Assembly (NCBI GenBank): GCA_029204225.1
Contig: CM055110.1
Location: 32,238,299 to 32,302,298 of the forward strand
Source of the DNA: Diphasiastrum complanatum
Lineage: Eukaryota; Streptophyta; Lycopodiopsida; Lycopodiales; Lycopodiaceae
Length of the DNA: 64,000 bases
Direction: 5' to 3'
The position numbers and the translations under genes are program-made. The stretch's first letter is position 1. Each line of letters opens with the position of its first letter. Shown here piece after piece: positions 35,381 to 47,741 of the stretch. Under the pieces are notes generated by a model, which was not told where the DNA came from, searched no databases, and worked only from the letters and a program-made list of their open reading frames with translations.

Positions 35381-37690
35381 TTTTATTTTCGATTTATTCA
35401 AGTTTTTGAGTTTCTCAAGTTTTTTTTGAATTGCCTCAGTTTTCATCTGCCATGCATCTGCCAAACACTTCAAACAAAAAAATTCAAAAAAATTTAATCT
35501 GACGATCCCATCCGACAATTCCATCTGAAGATTGCATCCGATGACTACAAAAAAACCCAAAAAACAGTATAAATTTTCTCTCAGACAACTACATCTGTCA
35601 TTTTTTCTCAAATCAATATTTTCTATTTTTTCGAGTTTCTCAGAAATTTTTTAAGTTTTCTGAATTTTTTGAGTTTGTTCATTTTTTCGAATTTAAAAAA
35701 AAAAACTTTGTATCCGATGATTGCATATGACGAACTGCACAAAAAGACTTTTTTGACGATTGCATCCAACGACCTATCAAAAAAAACTTCTTTGACGTTT
35801 GCATCCGACGAGTCTAATTTTTTCGAGTTTCTTAACTTCCAAATTTTTCTTGATTTTTTAATTTTTCGAGTTTCTAAATAGATTTTTCCATCCGACGCTG
35901 CATTGCTGCTGGTGGCCATCTTCTCGCTTTTATGCTCCACGAATTCGGTTATAATAGTGAATCTACCAGTTCGTTCTGTTTTTTATTGTCTGTTCCATGT
36001 CTTGTCATGCTCTTTTTTCAAGCACACGCATTCAATCGTGTCTTTGCATTCCGATTTGCAGCAAAACACCACCGACAGATGTTCAAGAAAACCACTGACA
36101 CACTGCTCCCAAATGTTTCTTAAACCACACATGTTCCCATTAAAGTCCATTTTCTGAGAGAGAACCGACGACCTATTCTCTCTAGAGCCAACGAATCCAT
36201 CTCCCAATGCATCCCAAAATTCCATCCAACAAAGCATTCTCATTTCAATTTGCATCCGACACCCTTCATCTGCATTTGCATCCGCCGCCCTCATCTGCAG
36301 ATTGCATTCGGAGCCTATCTCCAATGTTTCTGACACTCATCTCCATTTTCATCTGTCGTCTTGATCTTCAGATTGTATTCCACGTCTTTTCTAATTTTTC
36401 GAGTTTTTCAAATTTTAGATTTTTCGATCCCTTGTAGTTTTTTTTTAGATCCCTTGTAGTTTTTTCATACTTTCACTTTTTCGATACTTGACTCTAATTT
36501 TTCAAAAAAATTCGAGTTTTTCAAGTTTTTTGAAATTTTTTTTGACATCTTAACATTTTTGGAGTTTCTCAAGTTTTTTCAAAGTCTTTTTTAAGTTTTT
36601 CCATTGTTTTTTCAAAACCGTACATTGATCCATCCTCTCTAATTTTTCCATCCAATATATTTTTTCAACCCAGTTTTTGCATCCACCGCCTTTCTAGTTC
36701 CATCCTCCGTATTTTGATTTTTTTCGAGTTTTTCAAATTTTTGATATTTTTTCGAGTTTTTTCAAGTATTTAACTCTTTCGAGTTTTTCTAGTTTTGAAA
36801 ATTTCCGAGTTTTCCGAGCTTTTAAATTTTTTGAGTTCTTTCGGATTTTATAAAATGTTCGAGTTTTTTCAACTTTTCAAGTTTTTCCGAGTTCTTTTGA
36901 AGTTTTTTGAGGTTTTTCGAGTTGTATCATAATTTTCAAGTTTCTACGATTTTTTAAGTTTCTTTCGATTTTTTTGATGTTTTCGATTTTTTCACGTTTT
37001 TCGATTTATCCGATACTTTATGATTGTTTCGATACTTGACATTTTTCAGTCCCTTGTCATTTTTTCCATACTTAAAATTTTCGATACGAGACTCGATGTT
37101 TTCCAGAATTTTCCGATAATGTATCGACTTGAACAATCTGAGATGTTTTCGATATCCGCAATCAGATTTTTTCGATACTTTATCAACTCGAGTTTTTCGA
37201 GTTTTTTTCGAGTCACTGTAAATTTTTTCGATACTTGATATTTTTTATCCTTTATACATTTTTCGATACTTATCAAATTTTTTATCCTAGATTTTTTTGA
37301 GCTCTTATTTTTTTGAGCCTTTATTTTCGAGTCATTAATTTTTCGATCTATTACTTTTTCGAGCCTAGATTTTTTTGATAGATTATTTGGATAATAGATT
37401 TTTCGAGTCCTGATTTTTCAAATTTTGTTTTCGAGTTTTATTTTTTTGAATTCTCTTTTTTTCGAGTTCTCATTTTTCAAGTTTTTATTTTTTGAGTTTA
37501 ATTTTTCGAGTTTTATGTTTCGAATTTCATTTTTCAAATTTTATTTTTTGATCCAAATTTTATTCAATCCCTTATTTTTCGATCTCTTATTTTTTGACAC
37601 CTTATAATTTTTTGATCCCATGTAAATTTTTTGATACCTTATATTTTTTTTTCATCCTCTGTCTTTTCGATCCAGTCTATTTTTTTTTTT
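35381..37690. repeat. T-rich degenerate repeat based on TTTTTCGAGTTTTTC
   Basis: Over 2 kb of T runs broken at short intervals by CGAG, CGAT or CAAG (densest 36480-37600), with scattered CATCCGAC words in the first part. Phe/Ser-rich open frames on the plus strand and Lys/Glu/Asn-rich ones on the minus strand are artefacts of this composition. Confidence 0.75.
36247..36710. repeat. Direct repeat, first copy
   Basis: Matches 39352-39783 with interruptions: ACACCCTTCATCTGCATTTG.., TCTCCAATGTTTCTGACA.., TTTTTCGATCCCTTGTA.. and TTTCTAGTTCCATC.. recur in the same order. Confidence 0.7.
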
Positions 37691-39351
37691 CCGATCTAGT
37701 TCCATCTGACGTCCATTGCATCCGCCAACCTCCATCCGACACCCTCCACCTTCATTTGCATCCGACATCCTTCCTCATTAGTTTCATCCGACGTCCTCCA
37801 TCTCAGTTCCATCCGATGCCCATTACATTCGCCAACCATTTGCATCCGCCAGTGCCTTCGAAATTCCATCCGCCAATGTCTTCCAACCATTGCATCTGAC
37901 GTCCTCTACCTTCATCTGCATCCAACACATTTGCATCCGCTACTGCATTTTGCTACATCTATCCCTGCATTCCATAGTTGGCATCCGACGAGCTTCATAA
38001 TACATCCGATAAGTTATCAAAGTTCTTCACCATTGTTCAGTTTTTTATGGTTGATTTGACATATCAATCATATCCTATCAGTTCAATCATATCTAAAAAA
38101 CAATCAATATAGAATCCCATATTGCTAATCTGATTCTGGTATACGATTCAGTCAAAGACAAAATAGTCGAAGACATGTCCATTCATGACCAAGTACATCC
38201 GAGACTGTAATCAACAGAAGATCCGATAGGCCTCTAAACTGTTATTAAAGTTACATCCGACCAGCCCATCTGAGAGCTCCCATATTTTATATCTGACTCC
38301 TCAATCTCTCGTCACATCCGATTTTATGTCCAATGCTTGACTATTTCATATTGACTAAAATACATCCGATGCTATGTATGATGGTTCGTATACTTCCAAA
38401 ATCCACTGAATGTTAAAACCAAGGCTCTTTAGCCGAGGCTTTCATCCGAATGTTTTGAACCAACTCTCTTCCACCGAACTCTTCAACTGAATCTTCACTA
38501 AGGAACTCAAACCGAGTCTCCTCGATCGAGGGGTTCAACCGAAGTTTTCCACCATAGGCACTATAGCATCCACTCTCTGATGCATGAATTTTTTGTTTGA
38601 CAAGCACTCCGCATTTATCAACTCTCTGTAAATGGCAAGTCATACTTGTAGAATAGTTCAAGAATGAATTTTTTTATTTATCTATCCATCTCCAAATCAC
38701 CTTGTAGAGAGTTTAGGATATTGGTGCATATCCAAGTTTTTGAGAGATCCATGTCACTTCAAAGTTGCTTCCTCCATATAATTCAGATATTGGTCTTCGA
38801 GTCAACTACAGAGACATTGTGAAAATTTGGTCCAACGTGCTTCGACCAATTGTTCCAACTGAGTGCTCCACCAAATATTCTACCTGAGTGCCACGACCAA
38901 GTGCTCTTACAGAGCGCTCCAATCACCTCGACTTCTGCCAAATCTCTTGAGCGAACTTCAACAAAATTTTTCAACCAAGGCATTAGAGCCGAAGCAATTA
39001 TTTAAAGGCTCAACCGATGGCATCAACTGACAGACCAGTCAAATGAGTCCTTCATTCAATGGAAGTCCAGCTTGGATACTATCAAAGATAGCAGCTGCAT
39101 GTACCTATATCACCAAATGTACAGTAGTGAGACAATCTTTATGAAGAGGAACGCAGATTGCAGACTAACTGAACAGGACCAGACAAACATCACCTGCCAC
39201 TTCCTCACCACAGCTGCAATTGATGGATACTCAGCAACCACAATCACCACAAGTGCAATCCCCTGCTGCTACAAGATCCAGGTCTCCATCACCAACTAGG
39301 ACATTCCAACAACCGTCATAGGCAACAGTTTCAGGGGAGGGAGAAAGGGAG
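37691..39351. repeat. CATCCGAC-rich degenerate repeat region without a recognisable gene
   Basis: CATCCGAC, CATCTGAC and CATCCGCC words recur many times between about 37700 and 38390, often in the context TTGCATCCGAC or TCCATCCGA. A second family of words (CAACCGAGT, CCAACTGAGTGCTCCA) fills 38400-39010. No coding motif seen. Confidence 0.6.
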
Positions 39352-39783
39352 TTTCGACACCCTTCATCTGCATTTGCATCCGTCATCCTAATCTGTAGAT
39401 TGCATCTGACGCCCATCTCCAATATTTCTGACACCCATTTCCATTTGCATCTGTCACATTTGCATCCACCGTCCTGATCTTCAGATTTTCAAATTTTGGA
39501 TTTTTCAATCCCTTGTAAAAAAAAATTTCTTTTTCGATCCCTTGTAATTTTTTCATACTTTCAATTTTTCGATACTTAATTTTCAGAATTTGTTGAGTTT
39601 TTCAAGTTTTTTGGAATTTTTTGATATTAAAATATTTTGGAGTTTTTCAAGTATTTTCAAAAAAATTTCGAGGTTTTTCTAGTGTTTTTTCAAAATCGTA
39701 CATTGTTCCATCCTCTATAATTTTTCCATCCAATATATTTTTTTGATCCAATTTTTGCATCCGCCGTCTTTCTAGTTCCATCT
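39352..39783. repeat. Direct repeat, second copy
   Basis: Second copy of the 36247-36710 unit, same orientation, about 3.1 kb away; shares its phrases in order with short deletions. The pair could be eroded LTRs, but no primer site or retroviral protein lies between them. Confidence 0.7.
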
Positions 39784-39992
39784 AATGGACTTCCTATATT
39801 TTCTCTCCAATGAGCATTGAGTTTATTGACAAGTAGACATGTCTTAGGCCTATGTGAAATTTTGTGTAAGGAAGGTTCCAAATAAAATAAAAATCACTAT
39901 TGTCTGTTATAGGGCAGGGTCATCGGCTCTATGGGCCGGCCCCCAACACTCCAAAGCCTTAATATGTATCATACCTCGTCTTCACGCAAACG
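39784..39992. other. Upstream DNA of the P450 exon
   Basis: No gene. A GGGCCGGCCCC palindrome-like word lies at about 39936-39946. No clear TATA box could be chosen. Confidence 0.4.
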
Positions 39993-40694
39993 ATGACCTC
40001 TTCGTGTGTGAGTAGTAGTAGTAGAAGAAGAAGATTGAAGATGTTGCAGATTGCTCTTATCACTGCTCTTGTACTGCTATTCATCACCTCCATAGCTATA
40101 GCTGCTCGCTCCAGAAAGAGTAGTAATAATGTGCAGATCAATAACTTGCATGGTGCACAGTTGCCAAAGGGAAACTGGTCTTTGCCATGGATCGGCGAAA
40201 GCTTCACTTTCTACAGCCAGGGTCCATTCCAATTCTACTCCCAACACATCGCCAGGTATATATTGTTCGCTCCCTTTTCAACTACATGATCAATATTATA
40301 GCTTACCTCACTCTGAATGTTTTGTTCAGCAGCATGAATCCACTCCTATTTGAAGCATGAAGCTCTGTAATTTGACAGATATGGTCGCACTTTTCGTACC
40401 CACTTGATGGACCATCCTACTAAAGTGATGTCCACTCCAGAAGCTGCCAGATTTGTGTTGGCTACAGGGCACAAGTCATTTGCGGTATTCTACACTCCGT
40501 CTATATCTAGTCTAATTAGCTTGCCCCCTGCCATGTCACAAGATATAAAAGCCAAATTGGTGAAGAATACTCGTGATTCAATGCATTCTGAACTACCATA
40601 GAACAAGATTGCAAAAATTGATAGGATCACGAGATGGGTTCTAAGCTCATGGGACAAACAGCCATGTGTGGTCACATACCAAGAAACCAATACG
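39993..40694 (+). pseudogene. Cytochrome P450, CYP85-clan (CYP707A-like), first two exons, with an in-frame stop
   Basis: P450s of this clan are ER-bound monooxygenases acting on hormones and terpenoids. Exon 1 (39993-40255) starts at ATG with a Ser/Arg-rich start and a hydrophobic anchor (LQIALITALVLLFITSIAIA). The Pro hinge LPKGNWSLPWIGES and FYSQGPFQFYSQHIAR follow. GT at 40256 and AG at 40377-40378 bound an intron of 123 bp. Exon 2 (40379-40694) gives RYGRTFRTHLMDHPTKVMST, PEAARFVLATGHKSF and, after a TAG at 40599-40601, the in-phase IDRITRWVLSSWDKQP and VVTYQETNT. It ends at a GT donor (40695). Intron position and words such as YQET fit CYP707A-type proteins, though the segment between is diverged. 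The I-helix, ExxR and heme-Cys exons were not found downstream to 43300, so this is a truncated gene or pseudogene. Confidence 0.8.
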
Positions 40695-42339
40695 GTATGC
40701 ATATCTTCAGTTTAATGTAAGCAGATATTCCTATATAAACATTCTGCTGCAATAGTTAACATTCACGGACACAAAGAACTTTAAATCAGATCCTATATAG
40801 GGTAAAAACAAGATTTCCTAGTTGCACATGATTTTTCCTACTTAAAAAGTGGATTTGGACCTCTTTTAACTAGGTAAGCTTTTTTTCTAGTTAGAAAATG
40901 CATGTGCATCACTTTGTAGGAAAAACCTTAATTTCCTAGGTACATTTGTACCATTTTTAGCTAGGAAATTTTCCTAGTTTCAAAATGTATATGTTTCAAT
41001 TTAATAACATTTTATTTTCTAAATACATTTTGAATTATAAATAAATTTCTTCTATATTATAATCTCACTCATATTTTTTAGGTAGACCCTATCCTCATTA
41101 ACATTAAATGGTGACAAGTTTGTATTTTTTTTCAACATATTTACAACATGGGCATTGAGTCAGAGTGCTTGTCGAAATTTATTTTTTCAACTTAACACAA
41201 AACCTATAAAAAAAAATTGTAGGCTTTTTAGCAACTCATGGGCCAAAAGCCTACTGATTCTATAAGGTGAAGGCTAAAAAGAAATTTATTCGAGGCTCAA
41301 ATTTTGATACAAAGCTTAATAAGGCATTTATCATTTTTCAATAGGGTTTTTATTGATTCAAACTTTGTGTTTGGGAAAGCCATCAGAGTATAGGAATGGA
41401 GCGGACATCTTTCTCCAAAAACTGTCTTCGCAGAAAATTTACAGCAAATTGACCCTTTAAAAAACAACAACCTTTTTTAAAAGCAGAGAATTTTTTGTTC
41501 ATTGTTTTCATATGCAAGAAATGTATGTGTAGTAAAGTAGGTAGATCCATGTAGAGCTTACGTTCACATAACTTAATTAAGTCCAAAATGAGATGCATGA
41601 TGCAAAGGCAAGATTTAAAAAAAAATTGACAACTATAAAACACACAAAATTAGAGTGATGCTATAATCAATATCAAAATTTTAAAATAGTACATTTTCAT
41701 ATATAATAGAATTTAATAATGATTAAGAAATACTTGTATGATCTTTGTAAAATGGCATGCATTTTGTTAAAACTTCATTATGGGTCACTCAAAGAATGTA
41801 TTAAAGCTAGAGCCAAACTAATTCTTTCTAAAACCTTAAACTAACTAATTTATATGAAACTGAAAACCATAGAATATTATTTAATAGACTCATAACCTGT
41901 AATGGCTCAAACATATAGGTTATGAGAACCACAAAAATTTTCTTAGTAGGTGAATTAAAAATCAGGGAGGCTTTTTTCAATGGACAGGTTTTTGGCAAGC
42001 ACTATTCCATCGACACTTTGTCTTCATTGGCCCTCTATTACAATTAACACTTTCACAAAATGCATGTTCACAACTTCTAGAATTAAAAAAGCCCTCTACT
42101 TGTCTGGTATTTTGCTTGCATTGGCCCTCTATTGAGATTACAACATTGATCAAATGCATGTTCATAAGTTTTACAATTAAAAGGTGGCTAAAGGTTTGTG
42201 GCCCTTGTCTTGATCCAAAAGGTTACAAATATCTTGTCCTTTTTATTTTTTAAAGAGAAAAAAATAACATGTTGAGTTCTTTTCAAAAGGCACCTTTTAA
42301 TGGGTACACTCCCTTAAATAAGGCATCGACAATGTTGAC
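40695..42339. other. No recognisable gene after the P450 exons
   Basis: AT-rich. Around 40810-40990 there are several copies of TTTCCTAG(T/G)/CTAGGAAA words in both orientations. No further P450 motif was seen. Confidence 0.5.
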
Positions 42340-43319
42340 ATTTGAAGTGCATCATGGACATCAAAGATTGTTAAGCTTGATTTTGGTCCCTATGACATGA
42401 CATAAAATGATCGAACTTGATCAATCTCAAGTTTAGAACATTTAGATTGCTCTAATTCGATCTAATATGGGTTAAATTGTTCCTATCACTTGAGATAGCC
42501 CAAATTTGATGCCTATCAATTGAGATAGATTTTGGCATGTATTGAGTTTGGCTCTTATCACTCAAGACTGTCCATTGAGTAATTAAATCAGAGGAATCTT
42601 GAGTTTAGGACAGTTATATAGCTCAAATTTTATACAAATGACTAAGATAGCTCAAATTCAATGTGCAACGTGTACTTTAGGTCCTTATCACTTGACATGG
42701 CCCATTTCGTGATCAAATTCAATGAACATCAAATCTAGCACATCTAGTTTGCTTGAATTTGATCCCTTATTGATGGAATTGACCCCCACTTATGAGATCG
42801 CTCAAATTATATGTCTATCACTCGAGGTAGCTTGATTTTGGACTTTATCACTCAAAATTGCCCATTGAGTGATAAAATTAAAGGAATTTCAAATCTAGGA
42901 CATTCAAATAGCTCAAATTGATGTTTATCACTTGTGATAGCTCATGTTTGATGCATGTGTTGTGATTTTTGATCCTTACCAGTTGACATGGCTCATCAAG
43001 TGATCGAACTTGATCAAAAATTTAGATTGCGCATGTTTGGTCCCTCATTGATGGAATTGGCCCCTATCACTTGAGATGGCTCAAATTGATGTAAATCACT
43101 TGCGATAGCTCAAAGTTGATGCCAATCACTCGAGAGATGTCAATTTGGCCCTTATTACTTGAAATTGTCGATCAGGTGATCAAACTAGAGGAATATTTGA
43201 TTCAAGATAATAAAGTAGCTCAAATTTGATGTTTATTGCTCTAGATAGATTGATATGTCTATCCTACAAGTTTGATTTGAATTATTATCACTCGATGAAA
43301 CTCAAGTTTAGGACATTCA
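42340..43319. repeat. Degenerate satellite-like repeat, block 1a
   Basis: Repeated, strongly diverged phrases: TATCACTTGAGATAGCTCAAATTTGATG, GTCCATTGAGTGAT, GGCCCATCAAGTGATC and CCCTTATTGATGGAATTG(A/G)CCCC. They recur in a roughly constant order over units of very roughly 300-450 bp. Not protein-coding in any frame. Confidence 0.75.
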
Positions 43320-43324
43320 ATTTT
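43320..43324. repeat. Target-site duplication, left copy (ATTTT)
   Basis: Directly abuts the solo LTR; repeated at 44149-44153. Confidence 0.75.
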
Positions 43325-44148
43325 TGTGCAAAAAGTACAAAAAGGACCAAGAGTGGATCCTAATCTGATCCTCAAGAGCGATTGGTTGTCAGATTACTTG
43401 ATCTTTCAATCTACTTGAGATTAAGATCAATCTAGATCAATTCTAGACACAAAATCCTAACAAGAACAATCATTAATTGAAGGTAGGTGTACTTTCTGGT
43501 TTCACACGTGTGAAACACTGTCTGAGTACGAACTCCAACCTGAAAATCAAGTACACATTGATAGAACCTCAAAACAATCAAAACAAATGTAGACAAATGG
43601 AGAGAATCACTCAAAATTGCTTCCAAAACCAAGATTGGTGTCTCACATTGATTATGACCAAATGTGGCTCTATATATACAATAAGTGGAAGCTCGTGGTA
43701 CTGATCATCCCTCTGATCCCACATGTGTGAAGGTGCTTTTTCATATGATGATTCATCATGCAAATCTGACACTTGGACAAAACCTTCTATTTTGAGCACT
43801 TTTGGTCCATTTTCCTTCTATATGGAGATCTACTTGGAAATCTTCTAGAAGTCAAAATTCGCCTACTTTGGCTTATTCCACACATGTGAGCTGTCCTCTA
43901 CACATGTGATATTACACCTATCCAAAGGATGTGGCTCATGCAATCAATAGATTGATGCCATGTGTCATATGTCTAGGAAACTAGTTTTTGGCCTTTTTAG
44001 CCACTAGAACTTGAATTAAATCATATGTACATCCTATATTATTATGGTACATGACAAGTACACTAGTTTCACACATGGGAACAGACTCCACACATGTGTG
44101 TTTATCTATATACAAGATTTTTGGCCTCTACCAAGCTTATTTTTCACA
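43325..44148 (-). repeat. Solo copia LTR (824 bp)
   Basis: Starts TGTGCAAAAAG and ends TTTTCACA, an imperfect inverted pair, with ATTTT on both sides as a 5-bp target duplication. CACACGTGTG is at 43503-43512. On the minus strand a TATATATAGAG promoter-like word lies at about 43670-43680. Length and phrases resemble the LTR of element D. Satellite-like repeat continues on both sides. Confidence 0.85.
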
Positions 44149-44153
44149 ATTTT
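44149..44153. repeat. Target-site duplication, right copy (ATTTT)
   Basis: Matches 43320-43324. Confidence 0.75.
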
Positions 44154-46890
44154 TGCCCAAAGTTTCGATCTCTTATCGATTGGCTCGTACCACACAAAAT
44201 AGCTTATGATAACTGCTTGAGAGTGTTTGGGTGGAAAGCAAATGAATGTTGCATGAAATTCGATGTGGAACAACGAAAGCTCAAATTTGACTTTAATCAC
44301 CCGTGACAGTTTGAGAAGAGTCAATTCTGGTCTGTGATGCTTTGCACGGCCCATTGATTCATACTTATTGTACAACGACGAGTTTAATACATCCACATTG
44401 CTCAAGTTCCACCACTTATTGATAATATTTGATCCCTATCACATGAGATAGCTCAAATTTGCTACCTATCGCACAAAAGATAGTTGAATTATTGGCCTTT
44501 ATCACTCAAGATTATTCATCAAGTGATGAAATTAGCAAAATTTTGACTTCCAAACATTCACATAGCTCACACTTGGAATAGTCCAAATTTAATGCCTTTC
44601 TCTTGACTTAGCTCATCAAGTGATCAAAATTGACCAATATGCAGTTCATTACATTCAAATTGATTATTTTTTATCTCTTATCAATGGAATTAGGCCGTGA
44701 AAAGTTTGAGTATGATGTGCATATATGAGAAAAGTCAATTTTGGTCCACGTTGCTTTACATGGCTCATTGACTCATCCTTATAGTCCAACATAAAGTTTA
44801 GTACATCAACTTTGCTCAAGTTCCACCATTTATTGACGATATTTGATTCCTATACATGACCTAGCTCAAATTTGCTACCTATTACTGAAGATAGTTGAAT
44901 TTTCGGCCTTTTTCACTTGAGATTGTCCATGGAGTGATGAAATTTGCAACATTTTGACTTTGAGACATTGCGAAAGCTCAAATTTGGTACCTATCACTTG
45001 GGATAGCCCAAATTCAATGTCTTTCTCTTTACTTAGATCATCGACTGATTAAAATCGACCAATATGGAGTTTAGTACATTCAAATTGATTATTTTTATCC
45101 CTTATCAATGGAATTGACCCGTACCACACGATATAATTCAAAATGTTTTCTATCATTTGAGATGGCACAATGTTGGCCCTTATCACTCAAGATTGTCCAT
45201 TGAGAGATCCAGTTAGAGGAATCACAAGTTTAGCACAACAAGTAACTTTAATATGATGTTTACATGCTGATTTTGGTCCATGTTACTTGACATTGCCCAG
45301 TGAATGATCATAGTTGACAAACATCACATGAGATAACTCAAATTTGATGTCTATCAATGTAAACAATCCCATTTTGGCACTTGTCACTCCATGTTGCAAA
45401 ATAGAGTGACCGACTCCGATTTAGGTTGAGCTTACAAAACTCAAATAGATCAAATTTGGTGCCTATCACTCAAGAAAGCCAAAATTTGATGCCTAACGTG
45501 CAATTTTGCAGCTTGTCACCCAATGCCAAGTCTAGGACATTAAGATAGATCGACTTCAACCCCTTGTCAATGAAATTTATCCCTATCACAAGAGATAACT
45601 GGAATTCATTGTGCATGGATAATTTTTTTATCCCTTATCAATGGAATAGACAAGGGACCACATGATATAACTCAAAATATAGACAACTTGAAATACTGCA
45701 ATATTGGCTCTTATTATAGCTAGATATTGTCCATTGAGAGATCAAGTTAGTGGAATCATGAGTTTAGAACATTCAAGTCACTTGAATTCGATGCTTACAT
45801 GCGAGACAAATTGATCTTGGTGTCTATCACTTCAAATAGCTCATTGAGTGATCATAATTGACCAACATCACATGAGATAGCTCAAACTAGATGTCTATCA
45901 AAGTAAATAGCCCCATTTTGGCCCTTGTCACTCAAATTTGGTACCTATCACTCAAATAGCTCAAATTCAATGCCTAGCATGTGATTTTGGTGCTTATTAC
46001 TTGAATTTTTACTTAAAGACATTGAATGATTGTATTTGTTGGTGCCTATCACTCAACATATATAAATAGATGCCAAACATGTGATTTTGGTGCTTATCAA
46101 TTGACATGGCTGATCAAGTGATTAGACTCAACCAATTTCAAGTCCAGTATATCAAGATTTGTCGACTTCGGACCTCCTATCACACAAGATAACTTTAGAT
46201 TTGATGTTGAAGTAATCAAAGTGATTGAGTGACTGAACTTGATCAATCTAAAGTTTGGGACCATATGTTTTGACCCTTACAGATGGAATTGTCTCGTACA
46301 AGATGGCTTGAATTTGATGTCAACAACCCGTGGCAGTTTGAGTATGATGTATACATATGAGAAAAGTCAATTTTCGTCCATGTTACTTTACATGGCTCAT
46401 CGATCCATCCTTATTGTCCAGCATCGAGTTTAGTATATCCAAATTGATCGCGTTCCATGACTTGTTGATAGAATTTGATTCCTATCACATGAGATAGCCC
46501 GAAGTTGCTACTTAGCATTCAAGATAGTTGGATTTTTGGCCTTCATCACTCATGATTGTCCATTGAGTGATGAAATTAGCAGAATTTTGACTTCAAGACA
46601 TTTAAAATGGCTTGATTTTGGTACCAACCACTCGTCACTCGGCTTAGCCCATTGAGAAATCACTCCATGTAGCTAAAACTTGATGTAGATCACCCGCGAC
46701 AGTTAGAGTATGATGCGTACATATCAGAAAAGTCAATTTTGGTCTGCGTTGCTTTGAAAGGCAAATTTAATTCATACTTATTGTCCAACATTGAGTTTAG
46801 CTTGAGTTTGTCTCCTTCGACTACAAGAGATGGGGGTGTGCACAAAAACTTGTCCTTGAGGACAGTTGATTAATGTCATAGTAATGTTTG
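44154..46890. repeat. Degenerate satellite-like repeat, block 1b
   Basis: Same phrase set as 42340-43319. The (T/C)TTATCAATGGAATT(A/G) landmark can be seen near 44680, 45100, 45565, 45640 and 46275. The stretch 45425-45630 matches 52222-52450 particularly well (TTGAGCTTACAAAACT, then AATAGATCAAATTTGGTGCC). Confidence 0.75.
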
Positions 46891-46896
46891 GAACTA

Positions 46897-47065
<169 letters not shown>

Positions 47066-47270
47066 GGACTCTTCTTTATCTTACCCTTGGTCAAGTCACG
47101 AAAAATATATCCAATTTGAGGGTCCTAAACTGTTTTTCCCAACCCAACCATTTATTGCACTTTTCAAAAAATAGTTTTCCACCAAATTTGGTTAAAAGGG
47201 CTCTTCCAAGAAGCTTCCCCCGGAATCACTATATATCAGTTGTCTTCGAAGGAGTTTTCCCTACTATGCA

Positions 47271-47570
47271 GTGTGGAGAAGGTTTGGAAATCCACTCATG
47301 ACAGATAATGCGGCCTACCTAGCTTGAAGTCATCCTTTTCTGCTTTACGATATGTGGTTTTGCTCATTTCATATCTTTGCCTTCATCTCTTTACAATATA
47401 TGAATGATATCAACCTTTTTTAGTGATAAATATGATAGTGTTGGTCCACTATCCAACGATGGATCACACTTATGTTTTCATGGCTTTTTTATCATAAATA
47501 TTGTTCGTTGTCTAGCGATGGACCGGTGAGGAAGCATGCTCAGTAGAGTAGGAATTATTTGACAATATAT
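47271..47570 (+). repeat. Penelope-like element terminal repeat, upstream copy (about 300 bp)
   Basis: Direct repeat of 49471-49770, about 90% alike by eye with two short indels. Shared landmarks: AGAAGGTTTGGA, TCATCCTTTTCTGCTTTACG, CATAAATATTGTTCGTTGTC, GAGGAAGCATGCTCAGTA. PLEs carry such direct repeats (pLTRs). Confidence 0.75.
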
Positions 47571-47741
47571 GTGAGATAGAACGTGTTTTCAGCATATGTT
47601 TTCAGATAGTACGTGAAAATATATACGTGTTTGACAATATACCTGGGAGATGCTGAAAACATATGTGAGATAGAATGCCTTCTGAAATGACCAAGCTTTT
47701 TCACACTCCAAGATAAATACTTTCAGAACACAAGCAAAAGA

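Noticed and set aside
42340-46890. Regularly spaced repeats as a CRISPR-like array
   Set aside because: Units are long and diverged with no unique spacers, and the DNA is a plant nuclear genome.
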